A stretch of DNA of 64,000 nucleotides from Arcuatula senhousia (taxonomy: Eukaryota > Mollusca > Bivalvia > Mytilida > Mytilidae): assembly GCA_963971305.1 (NCBI GenBank), contig OZ020313.1:22641260-22705259 (forward strand). The letters run 5' to 3'. Shown here one piece after another: positions 28,601 to 34,786 of the stretch. Numbering within the stretch: position 1 is the first letter of the stretch; every line of letters starts with the position of its first letter. The notes beneath the pieces are model-generated. The model was not told where the DNA came from, made no database searches, and saw only the letters and a list, made by a program, of their open reading frames with translations. Both the position numbers and the translations under genes were made by a program.

Positions 28601-29105
28601 ATTAATATTCGTGGGGTACCATTTTTCATGATTTTCGTGGATGAGACAAAGCACGAAATTAAATTCCCAACGAACAAAAAATTTTACATTGCTTTTGATA
28701 GAAAATCAGATTAAACCACAAATTCATGAATTCAGTAATATGCCAATCTACAAAATTAAAACCCATGAATTATAATACATACTTTCACAGTATTATATTT
28801 TCAATATGTGCTTTTAGTTATTGTTCATTCATATAACTTAATTGATGAGCTCATCTAAAGTATATTCATAGAAGAATATGTATTCACACTGAGGACAAAA
28901 AATTCAAGTACAAATCAACCGATGATAGTAATTGTGAATTCTATAATTACCAATAGAGCCACCAAAATCTTTCCTGGTACGGTGTATTATAAAGCGGGAG
29001 AATGTGGCAAGTTCAAACTCTGTTACCAATTCCCTAAGGTCTTGCAGGCTGCTGACAAAGCCTGTAAGGTCAGTTGAATGACTTTTAAATAGATGGATCC
29101 AAGAA
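4506..29105 (-). CDS. CaRF/MULE transposase - SWIM - ubiquitin-specific protease fusion (23 joined exons)
   Basis: Joining exons 29105-28951, 27642-27461, 25579-25436, 24742-24516, 24036-23561, 22514-22264, 20307-20126, 19609-19135, 18502-18250, 16470-16366, 12468-12376, 11753-11715, 10618-10544, 10294-10169, 9027-8944, 8545-8452, 8128-8073, 7598-7525, 7194-7127, 6781-6704, 6077-5993, 5093-4971 and 4601-4506 gives one frame of about 1180 codons; every junction is GT-AG with matching phase. Numbering below assumes two tentative 5' exons (1202 residues). Residues ~24-260 resemble CaRF/ALS2CR8. The DDE core has D342 (LLDATY), D403 (FMTDYS), C426/H429 (CDFH) and E522 (NGIERQN). SWIM: C644, C646, C656, H658. 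USP: C925 (NLCFANSLLQCL), QQQDPYEM 988-995, zinc cysteines 1031/1034/1074/1077, H1153 (TGHYIT), D1168/D1169, C-terminal LFYRTL. All catalytic residues are present. Inferred: a transposase that also cleaves ubiquitin or a ubiquitin-like modifier. An exon between 27461 and 25579 may be missing, because the CaRF region shows few of its usual cysteines. Confidence 0.85.
4971..5093 (-). CDS. Exon 24 of transposase-USP gene: USP His box
   Basis: Acceptor ataacag, donor AAG-gtttgt; exactly 41 codons. YDL-like HKLDLFGVVIHKGQTLS, then TGHYITLVK with the catalytic His and WYRVDDMK with the catalytic Asp. Confidence 0.9.
5355..5875 (-). repeat. Nested repeat of the GACTCGCCTGCGA family (inverted to 43475-44500)
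   Basis: In the intron between exons 23 and 24. Two or three diverged units contain GAAAATCAAGGTCAAGGTCA and CTTATAGTTCTTGAGA, the inverse of the units at 43560-44400. The left edge TTAACACTAAAGTATGTCTC matches the inverse of 44495-44520. Confidence 0.75.
5993..6077 (-). CDS. Exon 23 of transposase-USP gene
   Basis: Acceptor tttgtag, donor GGG-gtatgc; phase 0 at the end. Encodes FTNARKKVMKKIDLHLNLNL then RQYVVENG, matching USP 'RF.....kk.....v..p..L.l..y'. Confidence 0.83.
6704..6781 (-). CDS. Exon 22 of transposase-USP gene: second zinc-binding Cys pair
   Basis: Uses the acceptor tttccacag; the later ttgtag acceptor would create a stop codon. Donor AG-gtatat. CCRKNTEHSRLLQLKSVPKN then LVLNLNR matches USP 'C..C......k...i..lP..L.i.lkR'. 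Confidence 0.85.
7127..7194 (-). CDS. Exon 21 of transposase-USP gene
   Basis: Acceptor ttgcag, donor TG-gtaaag. HQTLSQCLEEHFSEEKVDKT matches USP 'sL.dcL..ff..E.l......C', leading into the second Cys pair. Confidence 0.85.
7525..7598 (-). CDS. Exon 20 of transposase-USP gene: first zinc-binding Cys pair
   Basis: Acceptor attacag, donor AAG-gtaatt. SCKTCGSKSNSTAPFTDLPL matches the USP 'C..Cg..s...e.f.dLsl.i' block, giving the first Cys pair of the fingers subdomain. Confidence 0.85.
8073..8128 (-). CDS. Exon 19 of transposase-USP gene
   Basis: Acceptor tttttag, donor T-gtaagt. Encodes LTCMSDERRIFYGQLQYS. The segment IFYGQLQYS fits the 'f.G.l.s.i.C..C' strand just before the USP zinc ribbon. 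Confidence 0.8.
8452..8545 (-). CDS. Exon 18 of transposase-USP gene: USP QQD box
   Basis: Acceptor tagag, donor AA-gtaagt. VGQQQDPYEMYTKIMEEV is the USP QQD box (family: G.QQDaxEfl..ll..l), which helps hold the ubiquitin tail. Confidence 0.88.
8944..9027 (-). CDS. Exon 17 of transposase-USP gene: USP N-terminal lobe
   Basis: Acceptor tttcag, donor A-gtaaga. Encodes DNFCFTCGLKEFFEMGP and on to EKMT. The FCFTC stretch matches the 'H..C....FC..C' insertion seen in USP17/36/42-type proteases. Confidence 0.8.
9125..10130. repeat. Composite repeat in the intron before exon 17
   Basis: Contains a local duplication (GAAGTCCAACAGGTCTTTAAG near 9920 and again near 9960) and the end GGTTGCGGGGCATAAAAAG. 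No coding potential recognised. It appears to be a nested insertion in the giant element. Confidence 0.5.
10169..10294 (-). CDS. Exon 16 of transposase-USP gene: USP Cys box
   Basis: Acceptor tttttag, donor AAG-gtttga. GGGLLNPPRMNLCFANSLLQ then CL is the USP Cys box (family form: GLxNxGNTCyxNsxLQcL) with the catalytic Cys and the upstream Asn of the oxyanion hole kept. HHKNC follows, as in USP17/36/42-like enzymes. Confidence 0.88.
10544..10618 (-). CDS. Exon 15 of transposase-USP gene: linker before the USP domain
   Basis: Acceptor atttag, donor CAG-gtaaat; phase 1 on both sides. Encodes GKVRFTEKAMQFKERKMAEL and KKCSP. Confidence 0.78.
10955..11412 (+). repeat. Dispersed repeat (related to 46870-47240 and 49170-49515)
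   Basis: Starts CTGTGAGCCGCAGCTCAC, itself palindromic, and ends CGTGAGGTGAGCTAAC. It contains TTAGGAGGAGTTG and GATGGGTACCCC, which recur at 46990-47030 and, inverted, at 49200-49250. Confidence 0.7.
11715..11753 (-). CDS. Exon 14 of transposase-USP gene: 39-base linker exon
   Basis: Acceptor ttttcag, donor G-gtaatt; phase 1 on both sides. Encodes ALSGVSKNKNDKP. Short, but the phase fits both neighbours. Confidence 0.7.
12376..12468 (-). CDS. Exon 13 of transposase-USP gene: basic linker
   Basis: Acceptor attgtag, donor G-gtaaaa; phase 1 on both sides. Encodes VEKGDVLIPRDADPRVRQ followed by AKVEKMIKDRLQT. Confidence 0.78.
12825..16250 (-). repeat. ~142 bp satellite array B, inverted relative to array A (about 24 units)
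   Basis: Units marked by GATAGATCAGACATAGTG and GGATGTTATAGATGGCCAG recur every 142 bases and are the reverse complement of array A. Two unit types alternate (TATGATGGGGATATATATTG and TAAGACATTGAAATATATTG). It fills most of the intron between exons 12 and 13 of the transposase-USP gene. The last units, beyond 16140, are decayed. Confidence 0.95.
14390..16090. repeat. 852 bp higher-order repeat (2 copies) in array B
   Basis: Marker variants recur 852 bases apart, i.e. six 142-base units: CAGAGATAGTG at 14661 and 15513, CAGACATATTG at 14801 and 15653. Surrounding unit types follow the same order in both copies. Confidence 0.85.
16366..16470 (-). CDS. Exon 12 of transposase-USP gene: acidic linker
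   Basis: Acceptor ttttcag, donor G-gtaagg; phase 1 on both sides. Encodes an acidic run containing LTGEELILEPEETADASND. The intron after it holds the large satellite array. Confidence 0.8.
16471..18249. other. Intron 11 of the transposase-USP gene
   Basis: No coding exon seen. Bases ~17935-18025 hold a dispersed repeat tail with GACGGACAGACAGACAAACG and GAGGGGCTCT, also present at 26800-27075. Confidence 0.5.
18250..18502 (-). CDS. Exon 11 of transposase-USP gene: linker
   Basis: Acceptor ttttcag-type (gtttcag), strong donor TCAG-gtaaga; 84 codons plus one base. Encodes a probable helical segment (VEALQRQLRFVLKHCENL) and a basic end (RKGSRKTAAAKS). No known domain recognised. Confidence 0.82.
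19135..19609 (-). CDS. Exon 10 of transposase-USP gene: SWIM zinc finger
   Basis: Acceptor cttgtag, donor GAT-gtaatt; 158 codons. SCQCVDWKRHHFPCKHLL gives C-x-C-x9-C-x-H, a canonical SWIM zinc finger, expected C-terminal to a MULE core. An acidic tail (CLNDEVENTLDDNIPDD) follows. Confidence 0.9.
19835..19925 (+). repeat. Solo end of the GTCTCGCCTGCGAC repeat family
   Basis: Ends TTTGTCGCAGGCGAGACAAA after a short body with CACCGCTGCCGGAAAGG. It matches the inverse of 21128-21185 and lies in the intron before exon 10. Confidence 0.7.
20126..20307 (-). CDS. Exon 9 of transposase-USP gene: catalytic Glu
   Basis: Acceptor ctcacag, donor AAG-gtaaaa; 60 codons plus 2 bases. INTTNGIERQNGNLKHGYL matches the 'TNN.vErqN..fK..yL' block that carries the catalytic Glu of MULE-type transposases. 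Confidence 0.88.
21131..22057 (+). repeat. Non-autonomous element with GTCTCGCCTGCGAC ends and internal ~175 bp tandem units
   Basis: Left end GTCTCGCCTGCGAC, right end TTGCGACAGGCGAGAC (inverted). Inside are a (GGCGAC)n run at ~21182-21222 and four or five tandem units marked by ACACCATTGATATTTGGTAT and GTCACGGTCTACTGAC, decaying toward the right. It is nested between exons 8 and 9. Confidence 0.85.
22264..22514 (-). CDS. Exon 8 of transposase-USP gene: CDFH motif
   Basis: Acceptor ttttcag, donor AAG-gtaaat; ends in phase 0. Begins DVGTFVFLCDFHRLQAW, the MULE C-x2-H motif followed by a conserved QAWxRW. A charged helical stretch follows. Confidence 0.88.
22515..23560. other. Intron 7 of the transposase-USP gene
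   Basis: No exon or clear element end seen. Contains the text CTTGAAGAAGGTCTTTTGACC typical of dispersed repeats, but the edges are not resolvable by eye. Confidence 0.4.
23561..24036 (-). CDS. Exon 7 of transposase-USP gene: MULE DDE core, both Asp residues
   Basis: Acceptor tttgcag, donor G-gtatta; 158 whole codons. Contains SAMDQDQL, then VLLDATYRTSKYSLPLF with the first catalytic Asp, and RYFMTDYSEQEI with the second. The spacing and the hydrophobic strand between them are those of MULE transposases. Confidence 0.9.
24516..24742 (-). CDS. Exon 6 of transposase-USP gene: end of CaRF-like region
   Basis: Acceptor ttttcag, donor AG-gtatta; 75 codons plus 2 bases. The block LPARHNTRFFPTLSQIRNHM matches the conserved nRRFyPt..dIrNHm segment of CaRF/ALS2CR8 and related MULE proteins. 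Confidence 0.85.
24940..25095 (-). repeat. Inverted fragment of the repeat that ends at 34750
   Basis: AATTTGTGTTGGGATGCCAA, then CACACAAGT and AAAATCGCCTTGGATA, is the inverse of 34690-34746. A fragment of the repeat that hosts the giant element therefore also lies inside it. Confidence 0.7.
25436..25579 (-). CDS. Exon 5 of transposase-USP gene
   Basis: Acceptor tttatag, donor CAG-gtttgt; exactly 48 codons, phase 0 at both ends. Contains STQHTNHIEGQ, the His-rich segment found before the 'nRRFyPt' block in CaRF-like proteins. Confidence 0.8.
26800..27080 (+). repeat. Dispersed repeat tail with CAGA run
   Basis: Contains GACGGACGGACAGACAGACA and GAGGGGCCCTAA, shared with 17935-18025. Lies between exons 4 and 5. 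Confidence 0.6.
27461..27642 (-). CDS. Exon 4 of transposase-USP gene: CaRF-like core
   Basis: Acceptor tatatag, donor AAG-gttaga. Completes an Asp codon and encodes LKKYEGKLHWYDV to a lysine-rich end, with DGIPFIIMGTRVMDCQHG typical of CaRF-like proteins. Ends in phase 0. Confidence 0.8.
27671..28290 (-). repeat. GCTCACCTGG-family element, inverted copy
   Basis: Left end TTGCTCACCTGGGATTCC, right end GGCCACATGGGCTAAAAA. The GACGGACACCAAGTGATGGC segment near the right end corresponds to the start of the copies at 35223 and 52874, inverted. Nested in intron 3. Confidence 0.7.
28521..28792 (+). mobile_element. MITE with TACTGTGAAAGTAT inverted ends
   Basis: Perfect 14-base inverted ends, TACTGTGAAAGTAT at 28521 and ATACTTTCACAGTA ending at 28792. 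The body GTGGGGTACCATTTTTCATG is shared with the elements at 39506 and 61149. Confidence 0.8.
28951..29105 (-). CDS. Exon 3 of transposase-USP gene: start of CaRF-like region
   Basis: Acceptor tttcag, donor G-gtaatt. Fifty-one whole codons, starting SWIHLFKSHSTDLTGF and ending TRKDFGGSI, phase 1 at the 3' end. The TRKDFG motif begins the CaRF/ALS2CR8-like region. Confidence 0.8.
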
Positions 29106-29159
29106 CTGAAAAATATTATTCTAAAGTTAACATTACAATTCTTTCATAATATTTCCAAT

Positions 29160-29440
29160 ATGCATATATAACAAAATTAATACTCAAGTGGATGTTATAG
29201 GGTACCAGAATGGATGTCGGTTTTGTCTGTAGACTTCAATAGTAAGAAAGATAAGAAGAACTGATTGAGTTAAATTAATCGTTATACAATACTCAAGTGA
29301 ATGTTATATTGTACTGGAGTGGATGTCAGATTTGTCTGTAGACTTTAATGACTAGTAAAAATAATATTAAAAATAATATTTTTATGTAATTATAACATGG
29401 TTACTCATTTGGAGAGAAGTTACCCATTTGGGTAACTATT
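29160..29440 (+). repeat. Short diverged duplication
   Basis: ACTCAAGTGGATGTTATAG and ACTCAAGTGAATGTTATAT, ~110 bases apart, each followed by TTTGTCTGTAGACTT. The GTGGATGTTATAG core resembles the 142 bp satellite. Confidence 0.6.
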
Positions 29441-29450
29441 CCCCATCTGA

Positions 29451-29640
29451 TGTAGGTAATCATCGAGTTCGAGTCAGAGTTAAAGTTAAGATATCTCATT
29501 TATTAAACATGTTAAATGAGATATCATATATATTAATTTTACATGAGATATATGATATATCTTATATATTTTATTATATGAGATATTTTATATATTATAT
29601 ATGATATCATTAAATATATGAGATATCTTCAATGTTGATT
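29451..29640 (+). repeat. Solo end of the hexamer foldback family plus GAGATAT palindromes
   Basis: TGTAGGTAATCATCGAGTTC, then GAGTCAGAGTTAAAGTT, matches the outer end of the foldback element at 48881. It then runs into A+T-rich inverted repeats of GAGATAT to 29640. Confidence 0.7.
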
Positions 29641-30329
29641 AAATATGAAAATGGCGTGTCATAAGCATTGATAAGAGTAGCTTAAAAAACAAGTAAATGC
29701 ATTGTCTAAAATCTTAAGAAAACGGTGACAAGCTACATGTAGAATCGTGCATTGCTAAATACTTGTAGGATTTAGAAATAAGCTAAATGTATGCCTTATA
29801 AAACTATAAAAAAAACATGACAAATTTTGCATATACATGTATGCCAACTATGCATGTAAAAAAGGAGGAACATCCAGAAGTGGCAGGAAGGAGGGCAACC
29901 CTGGTGTAAAAATAGCTGATTATATAGGAAATCACTGACTTGTTACAAGTAAGGCCCCTACCATTTCATGTGAAACCATGCATGTGTTATATGAAACTGA
30001 CACATTTTTTGTGACATGTTAATGGGAGTCTCTTATTCAAAAAATGTGATTAGGGGATATATATAGTATACACAGACTTAGTTGTTTAACACAAAGGGGT
30101 ATTCTTTTCTAAAATTCTTTACTCCTGCTAAATCCCTAATGGAGCTCGTAGTTACAGCATTCTACTGTCTCACTGACACATTTGTTTTGCCTCTTGAATA
30201 TCGTTTTCCTGACGTCATATAAATATTTCATTTAACTTGATAAGCTAGGTGTCTTGGAAAGTTATTTTTCACAATAGTGTGGCTCCCCGAGGTTAAAAAT
30301 GACCTGCGACCTGAGGGCTTTTAAATGGC

Positions 30330-30810
30330 GACTTCCAGTGTTCTCAAGAGAGTTCCTCCTTGTCTTGTTGTTTTCATACAGTATTTTGTCTTAGGTTCTC
30401 TCTTGTTGAATTGAACTTTTGTCGATTGAGTTTTACAGTGTGTTTTATATGTAGCTTTGTGCAAGCTTATCAATAGGGGGAAGGTTGGATCCAAAAAACT
30501 AGTTTAACCCCGCCACATTTTATATGTGCCTGTCCTAAGCCAGGAAACTTTGCCAAAGCCTTTGTTTGTCCTTGTCATTCTATGTTAACTGTTTTATGTC
30601 AAGAATTGAGTCTTTCGTTGATGATTTAGGGATTGGTTTTGATACTTTTGTATTGTATTATAAGTCTTGGGCCAATGCAAGACGGTAAGCAGTGACCTAT
30701 GGTCATGTTGAAGACTGCTTGCTGTTTTCCGTTGTGATTTTTTGAATTGCTGTTTGTTTATGTTTGTTGTGTCGCGTACACTTATTCCACATCTCAATAT
30801 CGTATATTCC
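30330..30810 (+). repeat. Dispersed SINE-like repeat
   Basis: Contains AACCCCGCCACATTTTATAT and GTGCCTGTCCTAAGCCAGGA, and ends in the core GTACACTTATTCCACATCTC found at least five more times in the window. Confidence 0.65.
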
Positions 30811-30973
30811 AACCTACACTTCATAAAAACGACCTATGCCAAAAAACGACCTGTGACCTCCGCCAAAATATGCCTTTTAAAAGCGACCTTGCGACCTGAG
30901 GGGGTACCCTGCGAGAGCCCCAATAGTATTGTTCAATCTAAATTAAAGCATCAGAGTTTCAAAGACTGCTTAC

Positions 30974-30996
30974 CTGTACGGCCCCAACCCCTGAAA
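30974..30996 (-). CDS. Tentative 23-base second exon of the transposase-USP gene
   Basis: A strong donor (CAG then gtaagc) ends at 30974 and an acceptor (tgtacag) precedes 30996. The 23 bases read FQGLGPY plus two bases that complete a serine codon with the exon at 29105. The frame is closed by TGA just upstream, so the exon cannot be much longer in this frame. Confidence 0.35.
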
Positions 30997-31323
30997 CTGT
31001 ACATATCATATATTGCTAGGTAACCATAAACAGAAAATTTTTAAATAATGTTTGATATTGTATACAAAAATAAATAGTTATAGGCATATCTATTCTATCT
31101 ATAGTGCTTATCATACTTATATATGTCTTGCGTAATAATTAGTAGTGCTTTTATGAATGCATATATTATTATTATTTTAAATGTACTGTATTCACTACTT
31201 GTGTGTAGTATTGTTTTGTTATTGTTATTGTATGCATGCACGACTATTTGACTTGTTATGTTTCATCGCTGGGGCTTGTGTTGTACTGTTTTGCATGTGC
31301 CGTCCGAGTTTTCGTATGCTTTG

Positions 31324-31419
31324 TCATGTGAACCTTTCTATGCATTGCATTTCATGGTTAGTGCCAGTTTCTACTTCATCAGTTCCATCCATGTCATCGT
31401 CAGTGTTAGTGTCAGCCAT
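31324..31419 (-). CDS. Tentative first exon of the transposase-USP gene (acidic N-terminus)
   Basis: On the minus strand an ATG at 31419 opens a 31-codon frame beginning MADTNTDDDMDGTDE, ending in TGA at 31326-31324. It lies ~50 bases inside the right TIR, where a transposase start is expected. A weak donor (GATGAA then gtagaa) after codon 15 would give phase 0 and fit the tentative microexon at 30996-30974. Transcript data would decide. Confidence 0.35.
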   Translation of the reverse strand: MADTNTDDDMDGTDEVETGTNHEMQCIERFT

Positions 31420-31466
31420 GTTGCATGTTATTGTTGGTAGGAGCGATGGTTGTCTATTTTATATTT

Positions 31467-31528
31467 TCGGTTATCAGATATTTTCCCACTAAGTGACCTT
31501 CACCCTCTCCACTGGATGCGGAACAACG
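31467..31528. repeat. Right terminal inverted repeat of the giant element
   Basis: Inverted copy of 1-60. Its outer edge, GGATGCGGAACAACG, abuts a sequence ending TTTTTGACATC that matches units of the neighbouring array (compare 33970-34020), which fixes the element end to within a few bases. Confidence 0.8.
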
Positions 31529-34500
31529 TTGATCGATTTTTGACATCAAAATTTTTTATCGTCGGCCATTTTCAAAATGGCCGCCGTTTCCCGCCAAAAT
31601 TAAAGTTATTCTGATTTTTATGAAAATTGGTTTACAAGGTAATAGTGGTATGCTGAGTTCAATTTTGGAATCGAAATTTTTTTGGGGGCCGCCATTTTCA
31701 AAATGGCCGCCATTTCCCGCCAAAATTAAAATTACTCCGATTTTAATGAAAATTGGTATATAGTGGTATGGCAAGTTGATTTTTGACATCAATTTTTTTT
31801 ATCGTCGGCCATTTTCAAAATGGCCGCCGTTTCCCGCCAAAATTACATTTACTCAGATTTTAACGAAAATTGGTATATAAGGTAATATATGTATGGTGAG
31901 TTGATTTTTGACATCGAAATATTTTTATTGTCGGCCATTTTAAAAATGGCCGCCGTTTCCCGCCAAAATTAAACTTACTCCTATTTTGATGAAAATTGGA
32001 TAAATTAAGTTATCTCAATTGCCAAGAGACATTGACAAAGAGGGGTACGTGAGGGGACATGTATGTGACTCGCTTGCGATCACAATTAGAACTAGTTATT
32101 ATTATTTTTCTCGGTATTCTGGACCGTGAACTTGTCCACCTCATTTTTTCGACATCTTTTAAGGTAGGAAGCTGAAACTTCATAAATCAAGAGTATGGAA
32201 TGGGAAATTGTGCTTTTTGTATTTTTCGTCGAAATCGAACGACCCCTTATAGGTCAAAAAAGGGCCTCAAAATGGCTCCTCGAAACCGAAGTTGAATTTT
32301 TCCTGGCATTTCTGATCCGGCAGGGGTAGGACAAGTTCCTTTATGGGGTAGGTGTAGACTTTCAATACCTTTCATTTAAAAAAAGAATTTTGAAAATCGG
32401 ACTTACGGTTCTCAAAATTTTGCAAAAAATCGAAATTTAAATTTTTTGTCAAATTGAGTTATCTTTCTTGTTACAATATATTTTGTAATAGTAATGAAAA
32501 AAATTCTCAACTTTATTATTTCTTAATGAAAATCGGTTTACAAGGTAATAGTGGTATGCCGAGTTCATTTTTGGTATTGAAAATTTTTTTTGGCGGCCAT
32601 TTTCAAAATGGCGGCTAAAATTTCCCGCCAAAATTTAAACTTGCTCCGATTTTGATGAAAATTGGTATATAAGGTAAAAGTGGTATGGCGAGATGATTTT
32701 TGACATGAAAATATTTCTATCGTCGGCCTTTTTCAAAATGGCCGCCTTTTCCCGCCAAAATTAAAGTTACTCCGATTTTGACGAAAATTGGTATATTAAG
32801 AAATAGTGGTATGGCGAGTTAATTTTTGACATAATTTTTTCTTTATTGTCGGCCATTTTCAAAATGGCCGCCGTTTCCCGCCAAAATTAAAGTTACTCTG
32901 ATTTTGATGAAAATTGGCATATAAGGTAATAGTGCTATGGCGAGTTGATTTTTGACATCGAAATTTTTATTTCGTCGGCCATTTTCAAAATGGCCGCCGT
33001 TTCCCGCCAAAAATCAAAGTAACTCCGATTTTAATGAAAATTGGTATATTAGGTATTCTCAAATGCCCAAACACATATTGACAAAGAGGGGTACGTGAGG
33101 GGACATGTATGTGACTCGCTTGCGATCACAATTAGAACTAGTTATTATTATTTTTCTCGGTATTCTGGATCGTGAACTTGTCCACCTCATTTTTTCCACA
33201 TCTTTGAAGGTAGGAAGCTGAAAATTCATAAATCAAGAGTATGGAATGGGAGATTGTGCTTTTTGTATTTTTCACCGAAATCGAACGACCCCATATAGGT
33301 AAAAAAAGGGCCTCAAAATGGCTCCTCGAAACCGAAGTTGAATTTTTCCTGGCATTTCTGATCCGGCAGGGGTAGGAAAAATTCCCTTATAGGTTAAGTG
33401 CGGATATATAATACCTTTCATTTAAAAAAAAAATTTTGAAAATCGGACTTACCGTTTTCAAAATTTTGCAAAAAATCGAAAAAAAAAAATTTTGTAAGAT
33501 TGAGTTATCTTTCTTTGTACCATATATTTTGTGATATTAATGAAAAAAATTCTCAACTTTGTTATTTCTTAATGAAAATTGGTTTACAAGGTAATAGTGG
33601 TATGCCAAGTTCAATTTTGAATCGAAATTTTTTTTGGGCGGCCATTTTAAAAATGGCCGCCATTTCCCGCCAAAATTAAAATTACTCCGATTTTAATGAA
33701 AATTGGTATATAAGGTAATTGTGGTATGGCGAGTTGATTTTTGACATCAAATTTTTTTTATCGTCGGCCATTTTCAAAATGGCCACCGTTTCCCGCCAAA
33801 ATTAAAGTTGTTCTGATTTTGATGAAAATTGGTTTACAAGGTAATAGTGGTATGCCGAGTTCAATTTTGGAATCGAATTTTTTTTTGGGCCGCCATTTTC
33901 AAAATGGCCGCCATTTCCCGCCAAAATTAAAATTACTCCGATTTTAATGAAAATTGGTATATAAGGTAATAGTGGTATGGCAAGTTGATTTTTGACATCA
34001 AAATTTTTTTATCGTCGGCCATTTTTAAAATGGCCGCCGTTTCCCGCCAAAATTAAATTTACTCAGATTTTAACGAAAATTGGTATATAAGGTAATATAT
34101 GTATGGTGAGTTGATTTTTGACATCGAAATATTTTTATTGTCGGCCATTTTAAAAATGGCCACCGTTTCCCGCCAAAATTAAACTTACTTCTATTTTGAT
34201 GAAAATTGGATAAATTAAGTTATCTCAAATGCCAAGAGACATTGACAAAGAGGGGTACGTGAGGGGACATGTATGTGACTCGCTTGCGATCACAATTAGA
34301 ACTAGTTATTCTTCTGATTCTTTATCGTAAAGTTGTCCTCCCTAATTCAAGAAAATGATTCAAGGAAATTGAATAACACTTGTTGGATTGGATAGTGGGT
34401 CACTCAAAGGCGTGTAATCAAGTTTTGAAATTTTCAAGATGGCCGCCGTTTCAAAATGGCGGCCGTCGGAAAAAGTGGGCGGAAATTTTTTTTTCATCGG

Positions 34501-34750
34501 ATCGTCCTGAAAATTGGTCATCTGGGTAAAGCGGGTATGCTGAATTCAAATCTGCGACCGGATTTGAAATCCGACTTCCGGTTTCAAAATGGCGGCCATT
34601 TTACTACACCCGCCCCCCTTAAAAATGTGAACTTTGTCCGATTTCAATGAAATTTGATTTCTATACATATTTTATTGTACTGAAAGGGACGAAAAAGTAT
34701 CCAAGGCGATTTTGGGCGACTTGTGTGTTGGCATCCCAACACAAATTATA
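31529..34750 (+). repeat. Tandem array with palindromic GGCCATTTTCAAAATGGCC core
   Basis: About 13 units of ~120 bases, each with the near-palindrome GGCCATTTTCAAAATGGCC, then TTTCCCGCCAAAATTAAA and ATGAAAATTGGTATATAAGG. Three longer blocks recur (AGGGGTACGTGAGGGGACAT at 32041, 33087 and 34251), giving a higher-order period of about 1.05-1.16 kb. It ends GGCATCCCAACACAAATTAT at ~34746, 40 bases before an SF3A2 exon. The giant element ends at its left border. Confidence 0.92.
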
Positions 34751-34786
34751 GCTAGTTTCATTTGATTTTTTCTCTCTAATTATTAG

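Larger units (their letters stand above)
1..31528 (-). mobile_element. Giant TIR DNA transposon carrying a MULE transposase-USP fusion gene
   Basis: Seen: bases 1-60 are an imperfect inverted copy of 31467-31528 (shared blocks include CGTTGTTCCGCATCC, GAGAGGGTGAAGGTCACT and GTGGGAAAATATCTGATAACC, with one substitution and a 2-base indel). Just right of 31528 the sequence turns into the tandem array that fills 31529-34750, so the right end is a clean junction. One intact spliced gene with a MULE-type transposase fills the inside on the minus strand, and its probable start lies ~50 bases inside the right repeat. Known: MULEs have TIRs and 8-11 bp target duplications. Inferred: the whole span is one insertion. 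The left flank is outside the window, so no target duplication can be checked. Many smaller repeats are nested inside. Alternative: a chance inverted repeat around a host gene, unlikely given the length of the match. Confidence 0.75.
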
